Source: Psychrobacter glacincola (GTDB lineage Bacteria; Pseudomonadota; Gammaproteobacteria; Pseudomonadales; Moraxellaceae). Taken from it: DNA of 64,000 nt. The notes under the pieces were generated by a model that saw only the letters and a list, made by a program, of their open reading frames with translations, made no database searches and was not told the origin of the DNA. The translations under genes and the position numbers were made by a program. Of this stretch, positions 27,299 to 37,107 are shown piece by piece. Within the stretch, counting starts at the first letter, position 1, and every line of letters begins with the position of its first letter. The DNA lies in NCBI GenBank assembly GCA_001411745.2, contig LIQB01000008.1, positions 114,718 to 178,717 on the forward strand. The letters are read 5' to 3'.

Positions 27299-27474
27299 TA
27301 CGCTCGTAAAATACAAATAAAACAGAAAAAAATGTTATCATAGCGCTAACCACTTATTTTCGTTCATTTAACTGATTATCTAACGGATAATAAGCCATTT
27401 GAACCTAGCGATATATTTAGCGCATTATTTATGCCTACATTTTAATTAAAAGCCCATTCGGCAAAGGATTTTTT

Positions 27475-27996
27475 ATGTCAAATCTACAACAGCAGCGCAA
27501 TGACGTGACTCACATCGATGGTAATTTACATCAAAACAAAGACGTTCGTATTGGTATCGTCGTCGGTCGTTTTAATGGTTTTGTGGTTGAATCATTGGTA
27601 GATGGTGCAATCGATGCGCTACTACGTCACGGTGTACTAGGTAGCAACATTACCGTGATTCGCGTTCCTGGTGCTTTTGAATTGCCATTGGTTGCACAGC
27701 GCGCTGCTGAGTCTGATCGCTTTGACGCCATCGTTGCTTTAGGCGCGATTATCCGTGGTAGCACGCCACATTTTGATTTCGTTGCAAGCGAATCTGCAAA
27801 AGGCTTAAGCGCTGTCGCTATGGATTATAATATTCCAGTTGCCAATGGTGTACTGACGACTGACAGCATTGAGCAAGCGATTGAGCGTGCGGGTACTAAA
27901 GCGGGTAACAAAGGCTCAGAAGCGGCAATGGTTGTACTAGAAATGCTTGCTGTACTATCACAGTTAGATATTGAAGATGACAGTGAAGACGCTTAA
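27475..27996 (+). CDS. ribH: 6,7-dimethyl-8-ribityllumazine synthase
   Basis: Condenses 5-amino-6-ribitylamino-uracil with dihydroxybutanone phosphate in riboflavin synthesis. 173 residues, slightly longer than E. coli (156) from both ends. [18 protein letters not shown] and [14 protein letters not shown] (catalytic His) are all present. AAAGGA lies 6 bases upstream of ATG. It begins the conserved ribH-nusB-thiL-pgpA order. A hairpin at 28037-28078 and 221 bp separate it from nusB. I found no FMN riboswitch upstream. Confidence 0.97.
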   Translation: MSNLQQQRNDVTHIDGNLHQNKDVRIGIVVGRFNGFVVESLVDGAIDALLRHGVLGSNITVIRVPGAFELPLVAQRAAESDRFDAIVALGAIIRGSTPHFDFVASESAKGLSAVAMDYNIPVANGVLTTDSIEQAIERAGTKAGNKGSEAAMVVLEMLAVLSQLDIEDDSEDA

Positions 27997-28036
27997 TCAA
28001 GCCATCATTTGATAGGCTATTTGTTATTTAATGAGT

Positions 28037-28078
28037 GCTGTGGTTCTTATGAGCTTTCGTTTTTATCGAGACCACAGC
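28037..28078. other. Imperfect hairpin between ribH and nusB
   Basis: Outer arms GCTGTGGT and ACCACAGC pair perfectly around a 26-base interior with partial pairing. No T-run follows, so it is a weak terminator or RNA-processing structure at most. Confidence 0.35.
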
Positions 28079-28217
28079 GTCAGTGTTACAAAGACTGTTA
28101 CCAAGTACGCTACAAAACTCGACTGGCAAAGCCTGCCAGCTAACTACTATTTAACATTTTACTTTAAAACTTTTATCTTAAAAACTTTTTATCTTAGCAA
28201 CTAGGTATAGACCCCCT

Positions 28218-29090
28218 ATGACTGACCAACTCAAGCGCGCTATCAGCGCTGCGAAAACCGCCCAAACCAATGATAAACAAGCTGAAGCCACGCGCATCGC
28301 GAGCAGCAGTGCGGGTGATCAAATCTTCGATATGAGTGAGTCTTCTTACAAGACCAGTCACACCGCTATCCGGAAAGCGCGACGCTTTGCGATGCAAGGT
28401 CTATACGAATGGCTCGTCACTGACCGCCGCTTCGATATCGATGGTAAGCTTGGCTGGAAAGACAATGCCCCACACGATATCGCCGCTCGTACACGCGCGA
28501 CCAATGCCATGCATACCGTACATATTGGCTATTATCATGAAATGATGCGTGATATTCCAGAGCAAATCGAGGCGCTAGATGTCCTTATCTCTCAGCATCT
28601 TGACCGTGAAATTGATAAATTGGACACCGTCGAACACGCTATTCTTTTGATTGGTGCTTACGAGCTACAAAACCGCTTAGAAATCCCTTATAAAGTGGTA
28701 CTTGATGAAGCGATGAAGCTGAATAATCACTTTGGCGCTACTGACGCACATAAATTGATTAATGCCGTCCTTGATAAAATGGCAGTTGAGCTACGTGCTA
28801 TTGAAGTAGAAGCAGATAGCAAAGCCAATTTACGCACCTCACAAAAAGCGGCTGCTAAACCTGCAATAAAAGCGGATACCAATGCAGAAAATAATGCCGA
28901 TATAGAAGATAGTGCTGATACAGCTGCCATTGAAGAAAAATCAACTGCTTCAAACAAGCCTCGTATCAGTGCCAATAATGCTACTGTCAAACGCAATAGC
29001 GCTAGTAAGGCTACTGCCAATATTAGTGACTTTAAAGCGAGCAAAAAAGCGATTGAAACAGACCGCACTGATGCAGACAGCAAAGACTAA
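28218..29090 (+). CDS. nusB: Transcription antitermination protein NusB, extended at both ends
   Basis: Binds boxA RNA with NusE (S10) in rRNA antitermination. The NusB core spans about residues 50-195: [53 protein letters not shown] and [10 protein letters not shown]. The whole protein is 290 residues, twice the usual 140. Residues 1-50 are a polar tail; residues about 200-290 are a low-complexity Ala/Lys/Asp/Ser tail likely disordered. An internal ATG at 28332 could give a shorter form but has no ribosome site. Two bases separate it from thiL, so they are coupled. Confidence 0.93.
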   Translation: MTDQLKRAISAAKTAQTNDKQAEATRIASSSAGDQIFDMSESSYKTSHTAIRKARRFAMQGLYEWLVTDRRFDIDGKLGWKDNAPHDIAARTRATNAMHTVHIGYYHEMMRDIPEQIEALDVLISQHLDREIDKLDTVEHAILLIGAYELQNRLEIPYKVVLDEAMKLNNHFGATDAHKLINAVLDKMAVELRAIEVEADSKANLRTSQKAAAKPAIKADTNAENNADIEDSADTAAIEEKSTASNKPRISANNATVKRNSASKATANISDFKASKKAIETDRTDADSKD

Positions 29091-29092
29091 TC

Positions 29093-30133
29093 ATGAATGA
29101 GTTTGAGCTGATTGAGCGTATATTCTCCCAAATGCAAGCTACGCAGTCATTGTCTAGCAGTGTCGACAAAGGCAGTGTTGAAAAAGGCATTGGTGATGAT
29201 GCCGCAGTGATGAGCTTGCCTGCAGGCGCGCGATTAGTCAGCTGTATTGATACGCTGGTTCAAGGTCAACACTTTAGTGCTGACTGGGAGCAAGTAAATA
29301 AGCTGGCATTTACCATCGGTTATAAAGCCGTGGCAGTGAATGTCTCAGATATTGCCGCTATGGGTGCAACTCCGCATAGTATTCTGCTAGCGTTAGCATT
29401 GCCTGAGCGCTTGGCGAATGAGCAATGGTTAAGTGAATTTGCTAAAGGCTTATTTCATGCTTGCCAGCTATTTGGGGTGACGCTGATTGGTGGTGATACC
29501 ACGCGCAGCGACAATTTAGTTCTGAGTGTCAGCGCGCAAGGGTTACTCACCAAAGGGACGCCAGCCGTCTACCGTTCAGGCGCGCAAGTTGGCGATAAAA
29601 TCTATGTCTCAGGCACGCTTGGCGATGCCGCTTATGCGCTACAGCATCCTGATACTGCTATCGGTATTGAGCTTGCGCATCGTCTACATATGCCAACGCC
29701 GCGTATTGCACTAGGTGCAGCATTGGCAAAAATTGGTGCGACGGCAATGATAGATATCTCTGATGGTCTGTATCAAGACATTGGACATATCTGCCAACAA
29801 AGCAGCGTTAGTATGCGCATTCATCTCGATCAGCTACCTACTAGCAACGCATTGGCAAACGCTGAGTTAACCGAGCGCTTGTTGTGCCAGCTGGCTGGCG
29901 GTGATGATTATGAATTGGCTTTTACTTTGCCTGCTCATATTGAACCACCTGTTAATGACAGTAGCAACACGCCTGTTACCTGTATCGGCGAAGTCATAAC
30001 CGTAAATGAGCCAGATTCTATCAAAAATTTACCACCAGGGCTTTTTTATCAAGGACAGCCCATCACACCTACCCATCCCGCCCCCTTTACTACTTGGCCC
30101 AATCTGACGGGTTACCAACATTTTGCAGGTTAA
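29093..30133 (+). CDS. thiL: Thiamine-monophosphate kinase
   Basis: Phosphorylates thiamine monophosphate to thiamine diphosphate. 346 residues. IGDDAAVM near residue 32, AVNVSDIAAMGATP, GGDTTRSDNL and MIDISDGLYQDIGHI supply the ATP and metal sites of the PurM/ThiL fold. The ATG follows the nusB stop by 2 bases and the stop is 3 bases before pgpA, so the three are one transcript. C-terminal region ends with a Pro/Thr-rich tail. Confidence 0.96.
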   Translation: MNEFELIERIFSQMQATQSLSSSVDKGSVEKGIGDDAAVMSLPAGARLVSCIDTLVQGQHFSADWEQVNKLAFTIGYKAVAVNVSDIAAMGATPHSILLALALPERLANEQWLSEFAKGLFHACQLFGVTLIGGDTTRSDNLVLSVSAQGLLTKGTPAVYRSGAQVGDKIYVSGTLGDAAYALQHPDTAIGIELAHRLHMPTPRIALGAALAKIGATAMIDISDGLYQDIGHICQQSSVSMRIHLDQLPTSNALANAELTERLLCQLAGGDDYELAFTLPAHIEPPVNDSSNTPVTCIGEVITVNEPDSIKNLPPGLFYQGQPITPTHPAPFTTWPNLTGYQHFAG

Positions 30134-30136
30134 CCC

Positions 30137-30715
30137 ATGATTGATCACAACCTATCTAAGCCTGATATCCGTAAAGCCAATGATTGCCCGCCTCTTCCCA
30201 TCGATGCCAATATGCTTGACCGCGTAGTTTATTGGCTTGGGTTGGGTTTGGGTAGTGGTCTGCCTCGCCGTGCACCCGGTACTTGGGGAACGGTTGGTGG
30301 CTTAATCGTCGCGATACCATTGCTAAGCTTAGGATTCGTGCCATTTTTGATTATTACCATTCTCTCTTGTGTGATTGGTAGTTGGATATGCGGTCGTACC
30401 TCAGAGCTAATGGGTGGTCATGATAACCCGCATATCGTCTGGGATGAATGGGCAGGCATGTGGCTTACTCTACTGCCGCTGTCTTATATGGGTATCGCTG
30501 ACGGCAATTTTTGGCAAAATATCGTCCAAACCTCTTCTATTGTTGCCATTATTATCGCCTTTATATTGTTCCGCTTTTTTGACATTATTAAGCCACCACC
30601 GATTGGCTGGGCAGATAAAAAAGTCGCAGGCGGCCTAGGTATCATGCTTGATGACATCATCGCAGGGGTCATGGCAGCAGCCGTTTGGATCATTATTTAT
30701 ACCACCATCCTTTAG
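30137..30715 (+). CDS. pgpA: Phosphatidylglycerophosphatase A
   Basis: Dephosphorylates phosphatidylglycerol-phosphate to phosphatidylglycerol, the substrate of the cardiolipin synthase at 2860. 192 residues with three or four membrane helices. GLGSGLPRRAPGTWGT near residue 36-50, IVWDEWAGMW and FDIIKPPPIGWADK are the family signatures. Last gene of ribH-nusB-thiL-pgpA. The following 256 bp hold only the probable glmU promoter. Confidence 0.95.
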   Translation: MIDHNLSKPDIRKANDCPPLPIDANMLDRVVYWLGLGLGSGLPRRAPGTWGTVGGLIVAIPLLSLGFVPFLIITILSCVIGSWICGRTSELMGGHDNPHIVWDEWAGMWLTLLPLSYMGIADGNFWQNIVQTSSIVAIIIAFILFRFFDIIKPPPIGWADKKVAGGLGIMLDDIIAGVMAAAVWIIIYTTIL

Positions 30716-30908
30716 CTGTTAAATTAGCCTCGCTTTTATATAAGCGACGGTCTTTCATAACCGATTGTCGTTTATAGTCCACCATTTTTTGACTCTCCCA
30801 CTTTTTTAGTAATGCGTTTGTGACGATAGCCAATTTATCAGCAAGCCACCAGTAAATGGTAAGCCCATGACAAGCAACGCAAGTTACAAAGATGTCACGA
30901 CATAGCGT

Positions 30909-30937
30909 TTTAGTTAAATGACGGTTTGCGTTATAAT
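30909..30937 (+). promoter_or_regulatory. Possible glmU promoter
   Basis: A consensus TATAAT at 30932 lies 34 bases before the glmU ATG. The -35 at a 17-base distance is TTTAGT, a poor match. Confidence 0.4.
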
Positions 30938-30971
30938 TTGAAATTATATTTTGTTACATTTGTAGGCTATT

Positions 30972-32354
30972 ATGACAACTCCCCTCTCGGTAATCATCCT
31001 CGCTGCCGGCAAAGGCACGCGTATGCAGTCGGCTAAGCCAAAAGTGCTACAGACATTGGCTGGTAAGTCGTTACTGGGTCATGTCCTTGATACTTGTCAT
31101 CAATTAACGGTTGACGACACTATTATTGTTCATGGTTTTGGTGGCGAGCAAGTCCAAGCAGATATCAATGCTCAATATGCACATCTGCCTATTACTTGGG
31201 TTGCTCAGACTGAGCAATTAGGTACTGGACATGCGGTTAAAGTGACCCTGTCGGAATTACCCAAAGAAGGGCAAAGCCTGATTCTCTATGGTGATGTGCC
31301 ATTAGTCAGCTGCCAGACATTAGCAACGCTACAAGCGGCTAACACCGAGGGCATGTCAATGTTGACATTGACCGTAGATAATCCTTTTGGTCTCGGTCGT
31401 ATCAAACGTGACAAAGACGGCAACATCGAAGCCATCGTCGAGCAAAAAGATGCCAACGCCGATGAGCAGAAAATCCAAGAGATTAATAGCGGTATTTACT
31501 GCGTCGATAATGCGTTATTACATAAATACCTGCCAAAGCTGTCTAATGACAATGCGCAGCAAGAATACTACCTGACGGATATCGTTAAAATGGCGGTCGC
31601 TGAAGGCATTAATATTGTCGCGATTGAGCCTGAGCATACCTTTGAGATTGAAGGCGTCAATAACCGCCAACAACTTGCTAGCTTAGAGCGCACTTGGCAA
31701 GGCAAATTAGTTGCAGACCTGCAAGAAGCCGGTGTACAGTTCGCTGATCCAAGTCGCGTTGATATTCGCGGTACCTTGACTGCAGGTCAAGACGTGTTTG
31801 TCGATGTGGGTGTGGTATTCGAGGGTGATTGTGTCTTAGGTGACAATGTTTATATCGAAGCGGGCTGTGTCATCAAAAATGCCCACATTGGTAATGCCTG
31901 TCATATCAAACCTTACTGCGTGATTGATCGCGCTGAGATTGGTGCTGGCGTTGATATTGGTCCTTTTGCCCATCTGCGTCCTGAAACGGTATTGGCTGAC
32001 AATAGTAAAGTTGGTAATTTCGTCGAAATTAAGAAATCGACTATCGGTCATGGCAGCAAAGTCAATCACTTGAGTTATATCGGTGATACGACCATTGGTA
32101 CAGATGTCAATGTCGGTGCAGGCGTCATTACTTGTAATTATGATGGTGTCAATAAATCACAAACCATTATTGAAGACAATGCCTTCATTGGCTCGAACTC
32201 AAGTTTAGTGGCACCTGTGACTATTGGTGATACCGCTACGGTTGCCGCAGGTTCAGTGATTACTAAAGACGTCGACAGTAAAGCATTAGCCTTTGGACGG
32301 GCACGACAAACTCAGAAAAACGACTTTCAGCGTCCGACCAAAAAGTTAAAATAG
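30972..32354 (+). CDS. glmU: Bifunctional GlcNAc-1-phosphate uridyltransferase / GlcN-1-phosphate acetyltransferase
   Basis: Makes UDP-GlcNAc from glucosamine-1-phosphate. 460 residues against 456 in E. coli. N-terminal pyrophosphorylase domain with LAAGKGTRMQS (9-20), TEQLGTGHAV and YGDVPL. The C-terminal left-handed beta helix of hexapeptide repeats contains RPETVLADNSKVGNFVEIK, and NVGAGVITCNYDG supplies the acetyltransferase site. glmS follows 247 bp later, so two steps of UDP-GlcNAc synthesis are neighbours on the same strand, each probably with its own promoter. Confidence 0.97.
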   Translation: MTTPLSVIILAAGKGTRMQSAKPKVLQTLAGKSLLGHVLDTCHQLTVDDTIIVHGFGGEQVQADINAQYAHLPITWVAQTEQLGTGHAVKVTLSELPKEGQSLILYGDVPLVSCQTLATLQAANTEGMSMLTLTVDNPFGLGRIKRDKDGNIEAIVEQKDANADEQKIQEINSGIYCVDNALLHKYLPKLSNDNAQQEYYLTDIVKMAVAEGINIVAIEPEHTFEIEGVNNRQQLASLERTWQGKLVADLQEAGVQFADPSRVDIRGTLTAGQDVFVDVGVVFEGDCVLGDNVYIEAGCVIKNAHIGNACHIKPYCVIDRAEIGAGVDIGPFAHLRPETVLADNSKVGNFVEIKKSTIGHGSKVNHLSYIGDTTIGTDVNVGAGVITCNYDGVNKSQTIIEDNAFIGSNSSLVAPVTIGDTATVAAGSVITKDVDSKALAFGRARQTQKNDFQRPTKKLK

Positions 32355-32601
32355 CAATGGTCAATCACAAGCATTTTGAACAGTATCTATTGAAGTAATA
32401 CTAAGCAGCATGACAATTTTTGTGATGCTGCTTCCTTATATTTATAACGTCAAAATTGTTAGTATAAAAGCTCTGCCAGTATGAACTTCTATTATTTATT
32501 GATTGAACATTATCGCCTCTCAAAGTATTTGAGCGGTTAAGCATTGAAACATTGAAGCCTTTAAAAATCAAAACATGAAACATCGAATTTAAGGAATAGT
32601 T

Positions 32602-34446
32602 ATGTGTGGAATCGTTGGAGCAGTCGCTGAGCGTAATATCGCTAATATCTTACTTGAGGGTCTTAAGCGTCTAGAATACCGTGGTTATGATTCTGCCGGT
32701 CTGACCGTCATTCGTGATGGCGAACTCCATCGCGAGCGCCAAGTGGGTAAAGTGCAAGCATTGGTCGATGCTGTGGCAGTCAATCCTGAATTTTTCGATG
32801 GTCATATTGGTATTGCGCATACACGCTGGGCCACCCATGGCGAGCCGGCACAGCGTAATGCCCATCCGCACGTATCAGGAAAAATCGCTGTAGTACATAA
32901 TGGTATCGTTGAAAACTATGCCGAATTAAAAGAAGAATTGATTGCTAAAGGTTACGTATTTACGTCGCAGACCGATACCGAAGTCGTCGCTCATCTAATC
33001 AATGATATCTACAAAACAACGCCTGATTTACTAGAAGCGGTTCGTGCCGTTATTCCGTTATTACATGGCGCATTTGCCCTTGGTATTCTACATATCGACT
33101 GCCCAGAAGAGCTGATTACTGTTCGTTTAGGCTCTCCACTAGTGATTGGTGTGGGTATCGGTGAGAATTTTATTGCTTCTGATCAATTAGCCCTACTACC
33201 GGTCACCAATCGCTTTATGTACCTAGAAGAAGGTGATATCGCCAAATTGACGCGCAGTAGCATTCAGGTTTATGCCGATGGTGTCGAAGTAAAACGTCAG
33301 ATACATGAAATTGATGCGGCACAGCACAATGCGGATAAAGGTGAATTTAAGCATTATATGCTCAAAGAAATCTATGAGCAGCCAGACGCGGTTGCCCGTA
33401 CTGTTGAGATGGCTGTAGATAGCGATGAGCCGTCTAAACTGCGCGATGATTTTTTACAGCGTCATGAAGCGCAATTAAAAGGCATTAAGCATGTCCAAGT
33501 CATCGCTTGTGGTACCAGTTACCACTCAGGCTTGGTCGCAAAATATTGGTTTGAGAGCCTGATTCGTGTGCCTTGTTCCGTTGAAGTCGCTAGTGAATTT
33601 CGCTATCGCAATCCTGTCGTCATCGACAACACACTTGTCATTTGTATTTCTCAATCTGGCGAAACGGCAGACACATTATCGGCGCTACGTGATATTCAAA
33701 AGCACACGCCAGCAGATCTAGTTAGCTTAGCATTATGCAACGTACCGACATCGTCTTTGGTACGTGAGACGGATATCTTTTTACCAACGCTTGCTGGTCC
33801 CGAGATTGGTGTTGCTTCTACCAAAGCATTCACCACTCAGCTCGCCGCTTTAATGCTATTGGTCTTAAAAGTGGGTGTCGTTCAAGAACGCATGACTGGC
33901 GTAAACCTGAGTACCTTGCTTGGTCAATTACAAGAGCTACATGGTCAACTACATGCCAGCTTAAACCTCGATGCACCTATCAAAGCCATGAGTGAGCATT
34001 TTGAGTATAAAAAGAGCTGCTTGTTCTTAGGTCGTGGTTTGCAGTTTCCAATAGCGCTAGAAGGCGCGTTAAAGCTGAAAGAAATCTCTTATATCCACGC
34101 CGAAGGTTATGCCGCAGGCGAGCTGAAACACGGTCCATTGGCATTGGTCGATAAAGACATGCCCATCGTCGTACTAGCGCCAAAAGACAGCATGTTTGAT
34201 AAGCTAAAAGCCAATATGCAAGAAGTACACGCGCGTCATGGTGAGCTGTTCGTTTTTGCCAGCGAATCTAGTCAAATGGTCGCAGAAGACAGATTACATG
34301 TGGTCTATGTGCCCGATGTTTGTGAAACGCTTGCCCCTATCGTCTACAGCGTACCCGTACAGCTGTTGTCATACCATGTCGCCGTAATGCGCGGTACTGA
34401 TGTCGATCAGCCACGTAACCTTGCTAAATCAGTGACTGTTGAGTAA
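32602..34446 (+). CDS. glmS: Glutamine--fructose-6-phosphate aminotransferase
   Basis: Makes glucosamine-6-phosphate from fructose-6-phosphate and glutamine. 614 residues. Cys2 nucleophile in MCGIVGAVA, HTRWATHG and the HNGIVENY of the glutaminase domain; two SIS domains with CGTSYHSG, SQSGETADT, STKAF and GRGL; C-terminal end DVDQPRNLAKSVTVE as in the family. Ribosome site AAGGA is 7 bases upstream. A strong terminator follows at 34502. I see no glmS ribozyme upstream, as expected outside Firmicutes. Confidence 0.98.
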   Translation: MCGIVGAVAERNIANILLEGLKRLEYRGYDSAGLTVIRDGELHRERQVGKVQALVDAVAVNPEFFDGHIGIAHTRWATHGEPAQRNAHPHVSGKIAVVHNGIVENYAELKEELIAKGYVFTSQTDTEVVAHLINDIYKTTPDLLEAVRAVIPLLHGAFALGILHIDCPEELITVRLGSPLVIGVGIGENFIASDQLALLPVTNRFMYLEEGDIAKLTRSSIQVYADGVEVKRQIHEIDAAQHNADKGEFKHYMLKEIYEQPDAVARTVEMAVDSDEPSKLRDDFLQRHEAQLKGIKHVQVIACGTSYHSGLVAKYWFESLIRVPCSVEVASEFRYRNPVVIDNTLVICISQSGETADTLSALRDIQKHTPADLVSLALCNVPTSSLVRETDIFLPTLAGPEIGVASTKAFTTQLAALMLLVLKVGVVQERMTGVNLSTLLGQLQELHGQLHASLNLDAPIKAMSEHFEYKKSCLFLGRGLQFPIALEGALKLKEISYIHAEGYAAGELKHGPLALVDKDMPIVVLAPKDSMFDKLKANMQEVHARHGELFVFASESSQMVAEDRLHVVYVPDVCETLAPIVYSVPVQLLSYHVAVMRGTDVDQPRNLAKSVTVE

Positions 34447-34501
34447 TATAAGTATTTGATTTTAATAATTTTATTATCAATCAGTTGCTTTTTACACCAA
34501 G

Positions 34502-34544
34502 TCCTTCGCTATCTGGTACGAATAAGATAGCGAAGGATTTTTTT
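34502..34544 (+). terminator. Rho-independent terminator of glmS
   Basis: TCCTTCGCTATCT, short loop, AGATAGCGAAGGA, then TTTTTTT. A 13-bp stem, 56 bases after the glmS stop. Confidence 0.93.
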
Positions 34545-34599
34545 GTGAATAACAAAATAGAAAAATATCAGTCACTTATATAATTATAGTATCTACAGT

Positions 34600-35385
34600 A
34601 TGGACAATGAGAACATGGATATCGAAAGCGGCACCGCCAATCAAATCGCTAGTCAAATAGAAATAATCTATGAAGATGAATTTCTGGTGGCAATTAATAA
34701 AGAGGCTGGTCTATTGGTGCATCGCAGTTGGCTGGATAAAGGCGAGACGCGCTTTGCCATGCAACTCACTCGTGATGCGGTAGGTTGCCACGTGTTTCCA
34801 GTGCATCGGTTAGACAAGCCTACGTCAGGCGTATTATTGTTTGCCAAGAGCTCAGCCGTGGCGCGCAGCCTTGGCGAGGCTTTTACTGAACACAAAGTTA
34901 CCAAGCAGTATTTAGCCGTGGTGCGCGGCTATATGCCAGAACAAGGCACCGTTGATTATGCGTTGAGCTTTCAGCCCGATGCCATCGCCGATAAGTTTGC
35001 CGATTTGGACAAACCCGCTCAAGAGGCGGTGACCCATTGGCAAAGTTTGGCACAAATCGAGCTACCATTTGCCGTATCAAAAAAGCATGACACGAGCCGC
35101 TATAGTCTTGTGCGCTTGACACCCGAGACTGGGCGTAAGCATCAGCTGCGTCGGCACATGCGACATGTATTCCATCATATCGTGGGTGATACCAGCCACG
35201 GTGATATACGGCACACACGATTTTTTCGTACTCACTATGATTGTACGCGTATGCTGCTGCATGCTCATACTTTAGCGCTCAGCCACCCTGTCACTGGTGA
35301 GCCATTATTGCTAAAAGCTAAATTAGACGACCAATGGATGCGTATCTTAGAAGAGTTTTCTTGGGTAGACAGCGCTAAAGATTAA
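34600..35385 (+). CDS. truC: RluA-family pseudouridine synthase, TruC type
   Basis: Isomerises uridine to pseudouridine; the best match is TruC, which acts on U65 of tRNA. 261 residues. N-terminal ILYEDE-like strand, then FPVHRLDKPTSGVLLFAKS near residues 66-84, whose Asp is the catalytic residue, KQYLAVVRGY, and the TGRKHQLRRHMRH RNA-contact loop near 172-184. GDTSHGD and HAHTLALSHPVTGE fit TruC rather than RluD or RluC. An ATG at 34615 is an alternative start. A single gene. Confidence 0.87.
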   Translation: MDNENMDIESGTANQIASQIEIIYEDEFLVAINKEAGLLVHRSWLDKGETRFAMQLTRDAVGCHVFPVHRLDKPTSGVLLFAKSSAVARSLGEAFTEHKVTKQYLAVVRGYMPEQGTVDYALSFQPDAIADKFADLDKPAQEAVTHWQSLAQIELPFAVSKKHDTSRYSLVRLTPETGRKHQLRRHMRHVFHHIVGDTSHGDIRHTRFFRTHYDCTRMLLHAHTLALSHPVTGEPLLLKAKLDDQWMRILEEFSWVDSAKD

Positions 35386-35446
35386 ACAGCGTAGGGTTTA
35401 TCCTAGATAGTCATATCAAAGAAGTCGACATACTGATACTAGATAT

Positions 35447-35481
35447 GAAGGTTCGGTACCCTAGTGAGGACTTGAACCTTC
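35447..35481. repeat. Inverted repeat with a tRNA 3'-end-like minus strand
   Basis: 8-base arms GAAGGTTC and GAACCTTC around a 19-base loop. Read on the minus strand it contains GGTTCAAGTCCTC then TAGGGTACC, resembling a T loop and acceptor end, though a full T stem does not pair. No T-run follows either strand. It could be a decayed tRNA or attachment-site scar, or chance. Confidence 0.3.
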
Positions 35482-35550
35482 GGCTATGAGCTTTTAGATT
35501 TTTATTTTTATTTCCCGTAAGCGCTGTTATAGGAATAAGAACAACTAACA

Positions 35551-36495
35551 TCATATTGGCTGGCGCTTTCTTCCCAGTTTCATTTTTATATTCGCTAGCA
35601 CCAACCCCGACAATATCAATATCATTGCCAGCATTTTCCACCATGTCACGACCTCTCCTGTAAGTAGCACTGAGGTTGTCATACCGAATACTGGCACCAA
35701 TAGAGCAAACGGCATAACCTTAGAAGCCGTATTTTGACTAAGCAGATGCGCCCACAGTCCAAATCCTATCAGCGTTGAGACATACACGATAAACCCAAGT
35801 GATAACCAAGACTTAAGCGATGCCTCGGTAAACGTCGCCAGCTGCCATGCCTCGGTCTCAAATATGAGAGAAGATAGCGTTAAAATCACGCAAGCGATCA
35901 GACCACCCCAAACCACGAGAGCGAGAGCAGACAACGCGGATGCCTTACTCCTTCCAGTGTTAGACGGAATAATAGCTCCGTCTGATCTTTGCTGCGTCGC
36001 TTGTGTTGACGCCTGTTTTGAAGCAATGTTACCAAAGCTCCAGCCTATGGCAGCAATCAAGATACAGACAAACCCAGCCAGAGGCATATCACCACCAAGG
36101 TTCAACGCGATGACGCTAAGCCCTAGCACACCGACCAGCATACCGATGATTTGCATGCGACTCACTGCCTCACCCAGTATAAAATACGCCAACAATACGG
36201 TAATAAAAATTTGAATTTGTAGCAATAATGCCGTCAATCCTGCTGATGCCCCTAAGTGCATGGCAGTAAATACAAAAGCATACTGCATGACAAACGTACC
36301 GATAGCATAGATAAGTAATGTACGGTTAAATTTGGGCGGTTTTAGAAAAAAAACCAGTGGCACAGCGGTAAAGAAAAAACGTAGGGCGGTGAGCATTAGC
36401 GGTGGAAAGCTTTCAAGTCCCCATGCAATAAAGGTAAAGTTTACACCCCAAATAAAAGTAACCAGTACAGCCAATGCAGTGTATATAGGAGTCAT
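35551..36495 (-). CDS. EamA-family (DMT superfamily) transporter
   Basis: 314 residues with ten predicted membrane helices arranged as two EamA repeats: the first opens with VLVTFIWGVNFTFI and the second with GWSFGNIASKQAS. A polar loop near residues 160-185 joins the halves. Members export metabolites such as amino acids; the substrate here is unknown. Alone on the minus strand, next to a decayed LysE exporter gene. The ATG at 36495 lies after a weak ribosome site. Confidence 0.85.
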   Translation of the reverse strand: MTPIYTALAVLVTFIWGVNFTFIAWGLESFPPLMLTALRFFFTAVPLVFFLKPPKFNRTLLIYAIGTFVMQYAFVFTAMHLGASAGLTALLLQIQIFITVLLAYFILGEAVSRMQIIGMLVGVLGLSVIALNLGGDMPLAGFVCILIAAIGWSFGNIASKQASTQATQQRSDGAIIPSNTGRSKASALSALALVVWGGLIACVILTLSSLIFETEAWQLATFTEASLKSWLSLGFIVYVSTLIGFGLWAHLLSQNTASKVMPFALLVPVFGMTTSVLLTGEVVTWWKMLAMILILSGLVLANIKMKLGRKRQPI

Positions 36496-36573
36496 GTAGT
36501 TGGCCTAGGAAGTTATGGCTGATTATTATATTTAAAAATTTTATGACAATCTCGTATTAACCATAGGAGGCTT

Positions 36574-36990
36574 TTAGAGAGTGAGTACTACACTTACACA
36601 CAATAGAACGGCAATGAGCATTAATGCTGCACCGCCTATTTTTGTAATTAACTATAGGTTATCTTGAGCTTTCCATAGATATCGACTGGCTAAAGCAAAT
36701 GCTTCTGCGTAGCAAAAATGGATCAGTAAAACCAATAGGCAAAAAGTTGAAGCTAAAATCAGAAATTGAGAAAGATAGGTTTGCTCAGTATCGATAAATT
36801 GCGGAAATACAGCCATAAAAAATAAGATAAGTTTTGGGTTAGAAAGGGAGGTTAGCAAACCTTCTTTGAACAACCTACCAGCACTTGTACTGCTAACCTC
36901 TAAGTTGCTATCAGACTCTAGGACAAATGATTTTCTCTTTCCAAAGATCATTCTGAAAAACAAAAATACGTATACCCAACAGAACCAGCT
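36574..36990 (-). pseudogene. Decayed LysE/RhtB-family exporter gene
   Basis: The frame from 36963 to 36655 has the C-terminal half of a LysE exporter: RMIFGKRKSF, then GLLTSLSNPKLILFFMAVFPQFID and a membrane helix. It ends at a TAG (36652), but the same frame continues through LITKIGGAALMLIAVLL, the normal last helix, to a TAA at 36574. Upstream of 36963 the match continues in-frame for a few codons (WVYVFLFF) and then meets a TGA; the N-terminal half is missing or unreadable. So: truncated start, an in-frame nonsense codon, and no promoter. The intact paralogue type is at 17919. Confidence 0.75.
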
Positions 36991-37107
36991 ACTTCACCCT
37001 TTAGACCCATTAATAGACCACTTAAAACAGACTGATACAACAGAACCACTCAAAATAGACTTTTGAACGATCTAAACGTTGCAGTGTAAACGCGCCAATA
37101 TAAAGAC

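Noticed and set aside
27299..27474. FMN riboswitch before ribH
   Set aside because: None of the conserved RFN-element segments are present in the 176 bases.
32355..32601. glmS ribozyme or small-RNA target
   Set aside because: No ribozyme core is recognisable; the region is A/T-rich without strong structure.
35411..35644. 77-residue minus-strand frame after the EamA gene
   Set aside because: Overlaps the 3' end of the EamA gene in another frame and has no ribosome site or domain.
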